Positions 49,281 to 61,644 are shown, counted from the stretch's first letter. The stretch is 64,000 nucleotides of DNA from Combretum micranthum (GCA_024138025.1 JAMXBD010000366.1:434001-498000), one strand, 5' to 3'. Numbers and translations are program-made. Notes: generated from the sequence alone by a model not told the origin.

Positions 49281-50762
49281 CATGAGTGTACTTATATATC
49301 AAAGAATATCAAAAAATTATATTTAACTAACTAATTCTCGTGGACATAATAATAATTATATTGTCCATATTATAATTTGTTTTGATTTTATTCCATAAAG
49401 TTTTTCAATATAATACTAATTATATAATTTGAGATTTCATGTATTAATTATATTGACAATTAAGGTTCATGTAACATATATATATATATATATATATATA
49501 TTCTCTTACCAAATGCACTAGTTATACTTAATTATTTATTGGATGAATTTTTTTCTCACATATGCAATTTTTGAAAATATCAAACTAAAAATCATTAACG
49601 AAATTCTTATAAATATATAGGATGCAATATAATCATAATCACAAGTGAATACAATTAATAAATTAATTAAGGTATGGTCTCTCTAGACACTCCATCATGC
49701 GTCCAATCTTGATTGTATGGGTTATTATGTGTGTAGAAACCTTAACTTTATATTCCTAATTTATGATGGGCAAATTGCACACACATATATAATGGGTTAT
49801 AGTCCCCAACAAAATATAGTTTTCTTTTTTTACTTCCCATCATTAGAAAAGACTAATAGACCATACATATTTCTTAAAAGATACAAAACCAAAGCTTAAA
49901 GAAAATCAATAACATTTGCACAAATAGATTTGGGTCCCCTTCCATAATGATTTAATTTTATTATGGCTTAATTTTATACATGGAAATTTTATTCTAACAT
50001 CGTTTACAAAAACATGCCTGCAACCTTCCCAAAAAATAAAGGAATAAATATAAAAAAATAGAAAAAACCTCATAAGTGCCCATCTAATATTAAGGGAATT
50101 TTAGTTAGAAGAGTAGGATGCATCCTTTCGCTTGTCATCCTTTTCTTTGAAAGAGAATAACTCGAGATTATTGATTACATGTAAATTCGCTGAAATAAAA
50201 GCAGGTTAGCTAATCTGAAAAAAGAAAAAATAATTATACCTTAACTTCATGGAAGAAAAATATATAGATTTGTGTTTGTTTAACAAAAAAAAAAAAAAAA
50301 AAAAAACACTTAACATTTAAATAACTTTACAATTCACTTATGTCTAATCGTTAAAAGGATGTGTTACTTTAAGGAAAGCAAATTGCACAAATAAAAATTA
50401 ATGATAAAACATGCTTGATATGATAATAATGACAACATGGCTCCGAGTTAACAATGTATTTATACGAACATTATAACGTAGATGTGAGGATGGTTCGTCT
50501 TACTAAATTTTCGTGGTTTTTCTGCTCATGACCTGGTGTAATGACGCATGTGTAATGACGCAGAATAATACGGAATTTCGGTGTAATTTATTTCAAACGA
50601 AAGGAGAAAGCAACGTGTGGGGCAGCAACTCAGTGTGTGGTTGCAGCTTGCATTAGAATGACGGTAAAGGCCATGAGGGGTTGTAAAGATATTCCACCAC
50701 AGTGAAAAATGATGTTTTAGTTTTCTGAGAAAAGTCGTTGCCTGCGATATTTGCCCTAAACA

Positions 50763-50860
50763 CTCCAAGCTGTTATATGGAAAAAAATTTGTTGTTTCAA
50801 TCTTGCTATCTTTATTGTATCCCTACAAATCAATATCTGACACGTATTAATAAGTGCATT
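50763..50860. repeat. Direct repeat left of the gypsy insertion
   Basis: Block with CTTGCTATCTTTATTGTATC and CTACAAATCAATATCTGACA is repeated at 61645-61735 on the other side of the gypsy element (both about 85-95 bp). Copy A does not contain it, so copy B gained a tandem duplication before the gypsy element landed inside. Confidence 0.7.
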
Positions 50861-50925
50861 ATATCTTTTAGGATTTTTTAATATTTTTTTATTTATTAAA
50901 CATGTGTCTAATTGAAATAGCCAAG

Positions 50926-50986
50926 AAATTCCTATATTGCATGCTAGTATGATATTTGGATGATATATATATATATATATATATAT
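50926..50986. repeat. (AT)n microsatellite in the 5' LTR
   Basis: The AT run at about 50961-50986 differs in length from the matching run in the 3' LTR (about 58860-58879). Confidence 0.8.
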
Positions 50987-51898
50987 GCATATGTTTAGTA
51001 ATATAATTAAGGAATGTGTTATTTTATATATGATTAGTATTATGAAATTAATATTATTGTTTGATATCCATAAATGTGTGAATAGTTTAATGAATGTGTG
51101 TGTCTTTTTGTAAATTAATATGCATGCACTATGTTTAGAATGTAATCAAATTGTTTTGAAGTTGCTTAATTCATGACAGAAATTTTGTGAATTTTTAAAC
51201 CCACATTTTGAGCTCAAATTTAACTCAAATGCATTTGAAATTCTCCCAAATTAAACCTAGGACAAATATACCCCTTAAAGGTAAGATTTAGATAACAAAT
51301 GACTCTAATTGGACAAGATAAGTCCTCCTTTTTGGCAGCCATAATTTCCATACGAATTTCATCTTCTTTCTTTCTTTCTTTCTTTCTTTCTCTCCTTCTT
51401 TTATCAATCCAAAATTTTGAACCCTAAGCCAAGGTTTACTACAAGCTTAAGGATTTGAATAACATTCCAAGCCAAGATTCACTCATGTGAGTTTAATGCA
51501 ATCTTTGTCTTTTAATTTATGTCTTATAATGTGTTGTTTGTAAATGTTAGGGTAGATAGGATTTTGAGATGATGTTTGGTAGGAGATTGGATTGGTGCAT
51601 GAATGATAGTTTGAATGGGATTATGTGATTAATGAAGGGGTAGTTTGCATCTCATAGGAATGTGGAAGTGTGGGAATGGGTATTATAGAAAATTGAAGAA
51701 TGAGTAGTTGATATGTGAATTTGAAGTATGAATGGTGATTTGATAATTAGAGGTGAAATTCATGTTGTTAGAATAGTATTTGAATCATATAACAAGCTTT
51801 AGAAAGTTTGGACTAAGTTTGGAAAAGTTTTGAGAATTGATCAAAGTGTATAAAACAGGGGATTTCAAAAAAATCATTTTCGTATAGGCTAGATTTTG

Positions 51899-52295
51899 AA
51901 CGTACGCCGGCATCTGGGGATTCTACGCCGCCAGCGTAGAGGCGGTGTAGAAAGCCCACAGAATCAATTTTCCTAACGCCGTTTGCATCGCCGCGGCTTT
52001 CACTAGACGAGTGAGTCGGCGTTCTTTCATCCATATTGTACGCCGGCTGTTCGAAATCAACGCCGCCGGCGTATGTGTCAAAGCTGCCTGCGTACCTAAG
52101 TAAGCGGACGGCTTAGACTTCTCTGGATGTTTTTGAAACTTTGGGTTTTGGATTCAACGCCGGCTAAAGGCCGCCGGCGTAGGAAACATAGGCTGACGGC
52201 GTACCCTTGAACACTGCCAGCGTTGGCAGTGTGAATTTTCAGGACATTGAACACCGGCTCAACGCCGCCAGCGTTGAGTGCCGGCGTATCTCCTG
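51899..52295. repeat. CpG-rich TACGCCGGC palindrome cluster in the 5' LTR
   Basis: About fifteen occurrences of CGCCGGC, GCCGGCG or close variants in both orientations within 400 bp, in an LTR otherwise AT-rich. The 3' LTR keeps the same cluster (59776-60170), several sites as the more perfect GCCGCCGGCG form. Role unknown; candidates are RNA structure in the leader or a protein-binding or methylation target. Confidence 0.75.
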
Positions 52296-52958
52296 AGCTT
52301 TTGATTTTTTTTAAAAAGCTTTTTCTAAAATTTTCCAAAGTTTGTTATTCGAGTAATCATGCATTTATTAAGCGATCTAGGGTGATAGGGTGTTTAAATG
52401 CCTTATTTTGACTTTGAATCAATTTATTTGGATTCTTGGATGAATTTATATTTTGAACTAGTCACTTAGAGTTTAAGCTAAGAGTGAATTTTAATATTGA
52501 TTAAACAGTGATAGATCATCGCCCATTCGACTCCGTTAATTCCCGAGCTTTATCAGGTACGCAGTAACCTGCTTGTCTCTGTTAGGATAGGCATTTATAA
52601 AACTTAAATATATAATAAGAAAACTTAAAATGTGATTGTTGCTTGTGTTTTATGCCGTTAAAATCCAATTCCTACGCCAGGTCATGTATGAACCTAACGG
52701 CGACCCCTCATGGTTTGATGAGTTTGGGATGGAAGTTGGTATCCGGTTCGGGGAGCGGCACCTTGCTCGGTTTGAGCACGGTAGATCTAGGCGCTTAGGC
52801 CACTCCTGTCATTTGAGATGACTTTCATTAAGTGGTATGGCGGGTAGTCGACGGGGGGTATAGATCGGTGAAAACTATTTAAACTTGGTAGGAAGTACCA
52901 TAGTTTAGTTCAAACGTTTATGAGAACGGGTGAACTATATTTTATGATATTGACTGAG

Positions 52959-52966
52959 TATAAATA
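52959..52966 (+). promoter_or_regulatory. TATA-like box in the 5' LTR
   Basis: GAGTATAAATAGAGC, unchanged in the 3' LTR at 60829-60836. It may be the LTR promoter; position within such a long LTR is plausible but unproven. Confidence 0.35.
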
Positions 52967-53726
52967 GAGCTAAGTGACGGCTATTAACCCTGGAGGAAGC
53001 TACTTTTCTCTTTGACTTAACGATATCTAGGACGGTATAAGTACCCGAACTACTTATATCAACCCCCTGAGCGTCCGAGTGTTACTCAGGTCCCCTCGCG
53101 ATCCCTGTTGTCCGGAGTTTGAATACTCCCGTGTTGATTGATTAATTAAAGATTAAAGAATAATTTAATGGATGTTGCATATTGCATTTAGACTAAGCTT
53201 GTGTGCTTCATCTCGCTTTTGTATTCGTTGCTGTGTACTGGGCCTCTGGCTCATTCTTTTAATAATTTCAGGTGATGACCTGGACGAGACCTATGCGAGC
53301 ATAGGTTATGGCTCCGATTTTGAGGACTTCTTGGAGGAATATGAGGACTAGAGTTTGACCAGGACTGGACGGAACCATTCTTTTTGTAATAGACTAGATA
53401 GTTAGTTAGAATGGATGTTTGTAAAGCTTTGTTAAGCTTTATATTTTATTATTTTGTTTAAGGCTTGTAAGAAGCCTGTGGATGTAATATATGTATGTAT
53501 ATATCTAGCTTGATCTGCCTTTGTTTGAAGTTGTGTATATATATGTTAATATGTTTTGAAAAGCTACTAAGTAATTATTAATTAAAATGATTTATTCCTT
53601 GAGATTGGGTGAACAATTCATCAAACAATCCTTTTAAGACAACCTTGCATATAATTCTGCAGATTATATGCGGTTGGGAACTGCTATTGCTTATTTCAAC
53701 TAGGGGTAATAGTGGGTCCTTACAAT

Positions 53727-53738
53727 TGGTATCAGAGC
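53727..53738 (+). promoter_or_regulatory. Primer binding site, initiator Met tRNA
   Basis: TGGTATCAGAGC, a perfect match to the 3' end complement of plant initiator tRNA-Met, 2 bp after the LTR. It primes minus-strand DNA synthesis. Confidence 0.95.
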
Positions 53739-53925
53739 ATAGTTTGATTAATTGTTTGCCTAATTAAAATGATTTGTTTGCGACTTGACTTAGACACAAA
53801 TAGGTAGAATAGGATGAGTATAGTTGCTAAGTTGGTTGAATGTTTGTGTTTGTTTGTTTCCTTGAATGTTTTGTGCTTATTGCTTACCTTATTGCTTGAC
53901 GGATTGTTTGTTATGATGTGTGATT

Positions 53926-54021
53926 GTGAATGCTAATTAATAGGTTGAATGTGTGACTTGAATGCATATACCTGTGAATGCTAATTAATAGGTTGAATGT
54001 GTGACTTGAATGCATATACCT
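53926..54021 (+). repeat. Perfect 48-bp tandem duplication in the gypsy leader
   Basis: Units beginning GTGAATGCTAATTAATAGG at 53926 and 53974, just upstream of gag. Confidence 0.9.
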
Positions 54022-54057
54022 GTATGTGTGTTGAATGTATTGTGTATGGCTATTAAG

Positions 54058-57000
54058 ATGGACAGGTTAAGAAGATCTACTAGACAGCAATCAGATAGGG
54101 AAAGCATGCCACCGCCACAGTCTTCATCTACATCTGCTCCTACATCATCTTCTACCCCAAGTAATGAGACCACTCCATCTCCAGCATCGGCTTCTGCTTC
54201 TCAGATTCCTTTACCGACTCCGATTCCGCCACCACCACCTATGCCGCCTATTCCTCCTATGCCACAGATGCCTACAGGTGATCCGAATTCCATGTATGGC
54301 ATGATGAGAGATATGATGGCGATGATGCAACAATATCAGGTGATGATGTCCCAGCAGACACAGTACTTCATGCAGCAAGGTAATCAACCTGGAGTGAGAC
54401 TTAATGAAGCACCACCTGTGATTGATCAAGCTAATCAGATTAAGTTACATGACTTCAGTAAGATGGTTCCAGAGTTTGATGGAACGAGCACATGATCCGA
54501 CAGTGGCTGAGAACTGGATAGAAGAATTAGAGAAGACATTTGCCGCCAGTAGTACTCCTGAAGATAAGAAAGTGAGCTTAGCAGTTTACATGATGAAGAG
54601 AGAGGCTTATAACTGGTGGAGACTAGCTAGTGGAAATTTGCAACAACCCATCTCTTGGATTACATTCAAGGATACCTTCTTCACTAAGTACTTCCCGAAT
54701 TCAGTACGAGAGAGGATGATTTCTGATTGGTTGAACTTGAGACAAGGAAGCAAGACCATAGATGAGTACCATGGAGAGTTTTGCAGGTTGCTACGCTTTG
54801 CTGGAGGAGATTATCGTGATGAGAGGATGAAGGTTCAGAAGTTTCAGAACGGTTTGAATGAAGAGATTCAGAATGAAGTGAAGAAGTTCGAATTGCACAC
54901 TCTATCAGATTTAGTTGCCAAAGCTTTGTTGATGGAACAGATAAATAATGATAGTCGAGTTAGGAGAGCCCGAAGAGCTGCTTTCATGGGGAAGAGACCT
55001 GCTCCAGCCACATCTTATGGCGGTTATCAAGGTGTTAGCAAAGGAGGCTATTATCAAAACCGAGGAAAGAGACCTTACCTGGGAAAACAAGGAGGTCAGA
55101 AATCAACATCTAAGGCTTCTACACCAGTGTTTGAGAAGAAATGCCCTAGATGCTATGGTCCTCATGAAGAGACAACTTGTAAGTGGACTCCCGGAGCGTG
55201 CTTCTCATGTGGTCAAGTTGGGCATAAATACACAGAGTGTCAGAATCCCAAGCTACCACCAGTGTTTTGTGCTTATTGTAAGCAAAGAGGGCATCATATT
55301 TCCAATTGCAAAGATCGACCTGATGTTAAAAAGGGAATGAATGTGGAAAAAGGGAAGACAAATGCTAGAGTTTTCACCCTACAGCAAGTTGAAGATACGC
55401 CTGCAGTAGACACCTTGGCAGGTATTCTGAATGTGTGTGATAGGAATGCTTATGTGTTGATTGATACAGGGGCGACTCATGCATGTATTTCTGAGAATTT
55501 CATGAACGATTGTAATCTTGCTTCTGAAGTGTTGAGTGATCGTGTTATGTGTGTAACTACTCCGTTAGTGATTGAAAATAGGCATCCATGTGTGTGTAAG
55601 AATGTGAATGTGATGATTTCTGATGTGAGCATGCCTATTGATATGATAGTGTTACCTTTATCTGATTTTGATGTAATATTGGGAATGAATTGGCTAAATC
55701 ATTATAAGGTCACTATCGATTGTAGTAGAGCGGAGTTGAGTTTTGATTTGGATGAAGGAAGGTTTTCATATATGTTAGAGAGGTTAAGACCTAAGAGTAT
55801 GAAGTTCATGGAGTTGTGGGAGAAACCGGTTATAGCAGCTATGAGTATGGAGGAAGTAGATATCAACATGGTGCCAGTTGTGAATGGGTTTGTGGATGTA
55901 TTTCCTGAGAAGTTACCTGGATTACCACCTGATAGAGAGATAGAGTTTGGAATTGAAGTGTTACCAGGAACGGTACCTATCTCTAAAGCTCCATACAGAA
56001 TGGCTCCAGCCGAGTTGAAAGAGTTGAAGTTGCAATTGCAAGAATTGCAAGACTTGGGTTTTATTAGACCAAGCATATCCCCGTGGGGTGCTCCAGTGCT
56101 TTTTGTCAAGAAGAAGGATGAGAGTTTGCGTATGTGTATTGACTACAGAGAATTGAACCGGGTTACTATCAAGAATAAGTATCCTTTGCCACGGATTGAC
56201 GATCTGTTTGATCAATTGAAGGGAGCAACTGTGTTTTCTAAGATCGACTTGAGATCAGGATACTATCAGCTTAAGATTAAATCTCAAGACATTCAGAAGA
56301 CAGCTTTCAGAACCAGATATGGACACTTCGAATTTTTAGTGATGCCTTTCGGGTTAACCAATGCACCAGCTGCATTTATGGACTTGATGAATAGAGTCTT
56401 CAAGGATTATTTGGATTCATTTGTCATAGTCTTCATTGACGATATCTTGATCTATTCCCGAAGCAAAGAAGAGCATCAAGAGCATTTGAGACTTGTGTTA
56501 CAAAGGCTTCGAGAGAAGAAACTATATGCCAAGTTTAACAAGTGTCAGTTTTGGTTAGAGGAGATATCTTTTCTTGGACATATTATTTCAAAAGAAGGAG
56601 TCTCAGTTGATCCAACGAAGATTGAGGCGATTCTCAAGTGGACAAGGCCTACAACGGTGAGTGAAATCAGAAGCTTTCTTGGATTAGCTGGATATTATCG
56701 AAGATTTGTGGAAGGATTCTCAAAGATTGCATCTCCATTAACCCGATTGACCCGAAAGAATGTTAGGTTTGAATGGGATGATAGATGTGAGAAGAGCTTT
56801 GAAGAGTTGAAGGAGAGATTGATATCGGCTCCTATCTTGGCGCTACCAGTCCATGGAAAGGAATTCATAGTCTTCAGTGATGCATCTATTCAAGGACTCG
56901 GTTGTGTGCTTATGCAAGACGGGAGAGTTATAGCTTATGCTTCCAGACAGTTGAAACCACAGAAAAGAATTATCCAGTACACGATTTAGAGTTAGCAGCT

Positions 57001-58763
57001 GTTATACTTGCACTGAAATTGTGGAGACATTATTTGTTTGGAGAGAAGTGTAAGATCTATACGGACCACAAGAGTTTAAAGTACATCTTCACACAGAAAG
57101 AACTCAATATGAGACAGAGAAGATGGCTTGAACTACTTAAGGATTATGACGTGGAGATCCTCTACCATCCCGGGAAAGCTAATGTAGTAGCGGATGCGCT
57201 TAGTAGAAAGAAACATGAAGACATTGCTACTTTGCTTTCTAGCCAAAAGGAGATCCAGATAGAGTTCATGAAGCTAGATCTTGAAGTCACTGTGGAGCAA
57301 GTAGATGTGATGTTAGCTCAACTGTCTTTGCAACCAACAATTCTGGATAGAATTAAACAAGCTCAAGAGGAAGACGATGAAACCAAAGGAATAAAGGATT
57401 CTATAAGGATTGGGAAAAGGAAAGAATTAAGGATTGATATGGATGGTGTTGTGAGATATGGGAATCGACTATTTGTGCCATGTGGGTTAAGAGAAGAAGT
57501 CATGAAGGAAGCCCATTCCTCTCCATATTCGATTCACCCCGGAAGTACAAAAATGTATAAGGATCTAAAAAGAAATTATTGGTGGGAAGGTTTAAAGAGG
57601 GATGTAGCTCAATATGTCTCTAAGTGTATGGTTTGTCAACAAGTAAAGATTGAACATCAACGGCCCGGAGGAGAACTTCAACCTTTGTCAGTGCCTGAAT
57701 GGAAATGGGAAGACATTACCATGGATTTTGTATCGGCTTTACCCAAAACCATAACCAAGTATGAAGTTGTTTGGGTTATCGTGGATAGATTGACAAAGTC
57801 GGCTCATTTCATACCATTAAGAGTTGGAGAATCATTGGAGAAGATGGCACATACCTATATCAAAGAGATAGTGAGATTGCATGGTATTCCAAAGACGATC
57901 ACTTCAGATAGGGATTCACGCTTTGTCAGCAGATTTTGGAAGAGTCTACATACTGCTTTGGGTACACAGCTTCAGTTTAGCACGGCATTTCATCCTCAGA
58001 CAGACGGGCAATCTGAAAGAACGATCCAGATCTTGGAAGATATGTTAAGAGCATGTGCCTTAGACTTTGGCAATAGATGGGATACATATTTGCCACTCAT
58101 AGAGTTTTCTTACAACAATAGCTTCCAAGCAACGATTCAGATGGCGCCTTATGAAGCACTGTATGGTAGGAAGTGCAGATCCCCAATACATTGGGATGAA
58201 GTTGGTGAAAGAACAGTTTTGGGTCCTGAGTTAGTACAGCAAGCGGTTGACAAGATCCGAGTGATTAAGCAGAGAATGAAGACGGCTCAAGATCGGTATA
58301 AGAGCTATGCTGACATGAGGAGAAGACCATTGGAATTCGAAGTTGGTGACCATGTATTCCTTAAGATCTCACCAACAAAAGGAGTGATTAGATTTGGGGT
58401 TAAAGGAAAGTTGAATCCAAGATATATAGGTCCATATGAAGTTTTGGAAAGAATCGGGCCATTAGCTTACCGACTAGCTTTACCCCGAATTTGTCCGAAG
58501 TTCACGATGTGTTTCATGTGTCACAGCTCAGAAAGTGTGTATCGGATCCTGAAGCTATCGTCTCTACTCATCAACCCGAGATTCAACCCGACCTAAGCAC
58601 AATTGAGAAACCTATTAAGATCTTGGACAAGATTGACAAGGTATTGAGAAAGAAAGTAATTCCTTTTGTCAAAGTTTTGTGGTCGGGTCAAAGCGAAAGA
58701 GAGGCGACTTGGGAACCCGAAGATGAGATGAGACAGAAGTATCCCGAGTTGTTTGAGCAATGA
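54058..58763 (+). pseudogene. gag-pol polyprotein of the gypsy element, three frameshifts
   Basis: Start chosen at MDRLRRSTRQQ (54058); an upstream in-frame ATG (54046) is possible. Gag: a Ser/Pro-rich N-terminus, the capsid-like domain with AYNWWR (about 54600), then three CCHC-type knuckles at 55142-55180 (C-x2-C-x3-H-x4-C), 55199-55240 and 55268-55309. Protease DTGA 55463-55474. [28 protein letters not shown] and catalytic FIDD 56432-56443. RNase H: FSDAS and YTDHKSL. Integrase: HH-CC finger ending CMVC (about 57636), then D, D (TSDRDSRF) and E (QSERT, about 58015). GPY/F near 58430; the chromodomain-like tail has LVKVLW-type and EATWEPEDEMR motifs. Frameshifts fall near 54492, 56961 and 58485, each explained by one nucleotide. 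Intact elements of this group have one frame, so this copy is either inactivated or mis-sequenced. Confidence 0.9.
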
Positions 58764-58798
58764 TTAAGGTATGATAAGTTTCGAGGACGAAACTTTTT

Positions 58799-58812
58799 GA
58801 AGGAGGGGAGAA
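58799..58812 (+). promoter_or_regulatory. Polypurine tract
   Basis: GAAGGAGGGGAGAA directly before the 3' LTR, preceded by TTTCGAGGACGAAACTTTTT, a block common before the tract in plant gypsy elements. It primes plus-strand synthesis. Confidence 0.9.
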
Positions 58813-61587
58813 TGAAATAGCCAAGAAATTCCTATATTGCATGCTTATATATTTGGATGATATATATATATATATATATGTGTATGTTTAGTAATATAAT
58901 TAAGGAATGTGTTATTTTATATATGATTAGTATTATGAAATTAATATTATTGTTTGATATCCATAAATGTGTGAATAGTTTAATGAATGTGTGTGTCTTT
59001 TTGTAAATTAATATGCATGCATTATGTTTAGAATGTAATCAAATTGTTTTGAAGTTGCTTAATTCATGACAGAAATTTTGTGAATTTTTAAACCACATTT
59101 TGAGCTCAAATTTAACTCAAATGCATTTGAAATTCACCCAAATTAAACCTAGGACAAATATACCCCTTAAAGGTAAGATTTGGATAACAAATTACTCTAA
59201 TTGGACAAGATAAGTCCTCCTTTTTGGCAGCCATAATTTCATACGAATTTCATCTTCTTTCTTTCTTTCTTTCTTTCCTTCTTTTCAATCCAAAATTTTG
59301 AACCCTAAGCCAAGGTTTACTACAAGCTTAAGGATTTGAATAACATTCAAGCCAAGATTCACTCATGTAAGTTTAATGCAATCTTTGTCTTTTAATTTAT
59401 GTCTTATAATGTGTTGTTTGTAAATGTTAGGGTAGATAGGATTTTGAGATGATGTTTGGTAGGAGATTGGATTGGTGCATGAATGATAGTTTGAATGGGA
59501 TTATGTGATTAATGAAGGGGTTTGCATCTCATAGGAATGTGGAAGTGTGGGAATGAGTATTATAGAAAAATTGAAGAATGAGTAGTTGATATGTGAATTT
59601 GAAGTATGAATGGTGATTTGATAATTAGAGGTGAAATTCATGTTGTTAGGATAGTATTTGATCATATAACAAGCTTTAGAAAGTTTGGACTAAGTTTGGA
59701 AAAGTTTTGAGAATTGATCAAAGTGTATAAAACAGGGGATTTCAAAAATCATTTTCGTATAGGCTAGATTTTGAACGTACGCCGGCATCTGGGGATTCTA
59801 CGCCGCCGGCGTAGAGGCGGTGTAGAAAGCCCACAGAATCAATTTTCCTAACGCTGTTTGCAACGCCGCCGGCTTTCACTAGACGAGTGAGTCGGCGTTC
59901 TTTCATCCATATTGTACGCCGGCTGTTTGAAATCAACGCCGCCGGCGTATGTGTCAAAGCTGCCTGCGTACTAAGTAAGCGGACGGCTTAGACTTCTCTG
60001 GATGTTTTTGAAACTTTGGTTTTGGATTCAACGCCGGCTAAAGGCCGCCGGCGTAGGAAACATAGGCTGACGGCGTACCCTTGAACACTGCCAGCGTTGG
60101 CAGTGTGAATTTTCAGGACATTGAACACCGGCTCAACGCCGCCGGCGTTGAGTGCCGGCGTATCCCCTGAGCTTTTGAATTTTTAAAAGCTTTTTCTAAA
60201 ATTTTCCAAAGTTTGTTATTCGAGTAATATGTATTTATTAAGCGATCTAGGGTATGATAGGGTGTTAAATGCCTTATTTTGACTTTGATCAATTTATTTG
60301 GATTCTTGGATGAATTTATATTTTGAACTAGTCAATTAGAGTCTAAGCTAAGAGTGAATTTTAATATTGATTAAACAGTGATAGATCCTCGCCCATTCGA
60401 CTCCGTTAATTCCCGAGCTTTATCAGGTACGCAGTAACCTGCTTGTCTCTGTTAGGATAGGCATTTATAAAACTTAAATATATAATAAGAAAACTTAAAA
60501 TGTGATTGTTGCTTGTGTTTTATGCCGTTAAAATCCAATTCCTACGCCAGGTCATGTATGAACCTAACGGCGACCCCTCATGTTTGATGAGTTTGGGATG
60601 GAAGTTGGTATCCGGTTCGGGGAGCGGCACCTTGCTCGGTTTGAGCACGGTAGATCTAGGCGCTTAGGCCACTCCTGTCATTTGAGATGACTTTCATTAA
60701 GTGGTACGGCGGGTAGTCGACGGGGGGTATAGATCGGTGAAAATTTATTTAAACTTGGTAGGAAGTACCATAGTTTAGTTCAAACGTTTATGAGAACGGG
60801 TGAACTATATTTTATGATATGGACTGAGTATAAATAGAGCTAAGTAACGGCTATTAACCCTGGAGGAAGCTACTTTTCTCTTTGACTTAACGATATCTAG
60901 GACGGTATGAGTACCCGAACTACTTATATCAACCCCCTGAGCGTCCGAGTGTTACTCAGGTCCCCTCGCGATCCCTGTTGTCCGGAGTTTGAATACTCCC
61001 GTGTTGATTGATTAATTAAAGATTAAAGAATAATTGAATGGATGTTGCATATTGCATTTAGACTAAGCTTGTGTGCTTCATCTCGCTTTTGTATTCGTTG
61101 CTGTGTACTGGGCCTCTGGCTCATTCTTTTAACAATTTCAGGTGATGACCTGGACGAGTCCTATGCGAGCATGGGTTATGGCTCCGATTTTGAGGACTTC
61201 TTGGAGGAATATGAGGACTAGAGTTTGACCAGGACTGGACGGAACCATTCTTTTTGTAATAGACTAGATAGTTAGTTAGAATGGATGTTTGTAAAGCTTT
61301 GTTAAGCTTTATATTTTATTTTGTTTAAGGCTTGTAAGAAGCCTGTGGATGTAATATATGTATATATATCTAGCTTGATCTGCCTTTGTTTGAAGTTGTG
61401 TATATATATGTTAATATGTTTTGAAAAGCTACTAAGTAATTATTTAAAATGATTTATTCCTTAAGATTAGGTGAACAATTCATCAAACAATCCTTTTAAG
61501 ACAACCTTGCATATAATTCTGCAGATTATATGCGGTTGGGGAACTGCTATTGCTTATTTCAACTAGGGGTAATAGTGGGTCCTTACA
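58813..61587 (+). repeat. 3' LTR of the gypsy element, 2775 bp
   Basis: Same termini as the 5' LTR. By eye there are some 25-30 substitutions and a similar number of 1-4 nt indels between the two LTRs, many of the indels in homopolymers or simple repeats. Confidence 0.95.
59776..60170. repeat. CpG-rich TACGCCGGC palindrome cluster in the 3' LTR
   Basis: Counterpart of 51899-52295; several CpG sites altered to CA or TG in the 5' LTR remain CG here. Confidence 0.75.
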
Positions 61588-61644
61588 CTAATATTTATTG
61601 ATTAAGGCATAATAAGAACATGATATTGAGGACAACAAATACTT

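Larger units (their letters stand above)
48331..49701. mobile_element. Unclassified element nested in the copia 3' LTR, itself carrying a hAT
   Basis: About 626 bp without the inner hAT. It starts near GGATTTAGAGGGCGGCCGTA and GGCCTGGCCTCCCCCC and ends near CCATCATGCG. It contains a tRNA-like Pol III box pair at 48482-48543 plus the continuation at 49289. Flanking LTR sequence seems duplicated by about 10 bp (ATCTTGATT-like), but diverged. Class unknown. Confidence 0.5.
44761..49999 (+). mobile_element. Ty1/copia retrotransposon, internally deleted, with nested insertions
   Basis: Target duplication TCCTT (44756-44760) and TCGTT (50000-50004); copy A has the empty site at 28182-28186. It starts TGTTGGAATT and ends TTCTAACA. 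LTRs are about 440 bp once nested DNA is removed from the 3' copy. PBS is at 45203, a gag relic at 47376-47804, and a purine tract just before the 3' LTR. Protease, integrase and RT/RNase H are missing. The leader between PBS and gag is enlarged to over 2 kb by repeats and a probable hAT remnant. Confidence 0.85.
48196..49999 (+). repeat. 3' LTR of the copia element, interrupted
   Basis: LTR parts are 48196-48330 and 49702-49999 (433 bp in total against 440 in the 5' LTR). A purine tract AAGAGAGAGA ends just upstream. About 1.37 kb of nested DNA lies between the two parts. Confidence 0.8.
50913..53724 (+). repeat. 5' LTR of the gypsy element, 2812 bp
   Basis: TGAAATAG...CCTTACA. Contains an AT microsatellite, a CTTT run (51367-51392), a GC-rich palindrome cluster (51899-52295), a TATA-like box (52959-52966) and a U5 ending GTGGGTCCTTACA. 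Open frames inside are not gene-like. Confidence 0.95.
50913..61587 (+). mobile_element. Ty3/gypsy chromovirus (Tekay/Del-like), nearly complete, 10.7 kb
   Basis: 5-bp target duplication CTAAT (50908-50912 and 61588-61592). Two long LTRs, a perfect Met-tRNA primer site, gag with three zinc knuckles, protease, RT, RNase H, integrase, a GPY/F region and a C-terminal chromodomain-like segment, then a polypurine tract. All parts are in the normal gypsy order. The coding region has three frameshifts and no in-frame stop other than those they cause. LTRs differ at roughly 1% by substitution, so insertion is recent. The lineage is judged from the domain set and the C-terminal segment. Confidence 0.95.

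Noticed and set aside
51813..52338. Minus-strand open frames in the gypsy LTR (also at 59742-59957)
   Set aside because: They arise from the CpG-rich palindromes; frames are not kept between the two LTRs except by chance and have no domain.
55702..56215. Minus-strand open frames across the reverse transcriptase
   Set aside because: Antisense shadows of the gag-pol region.
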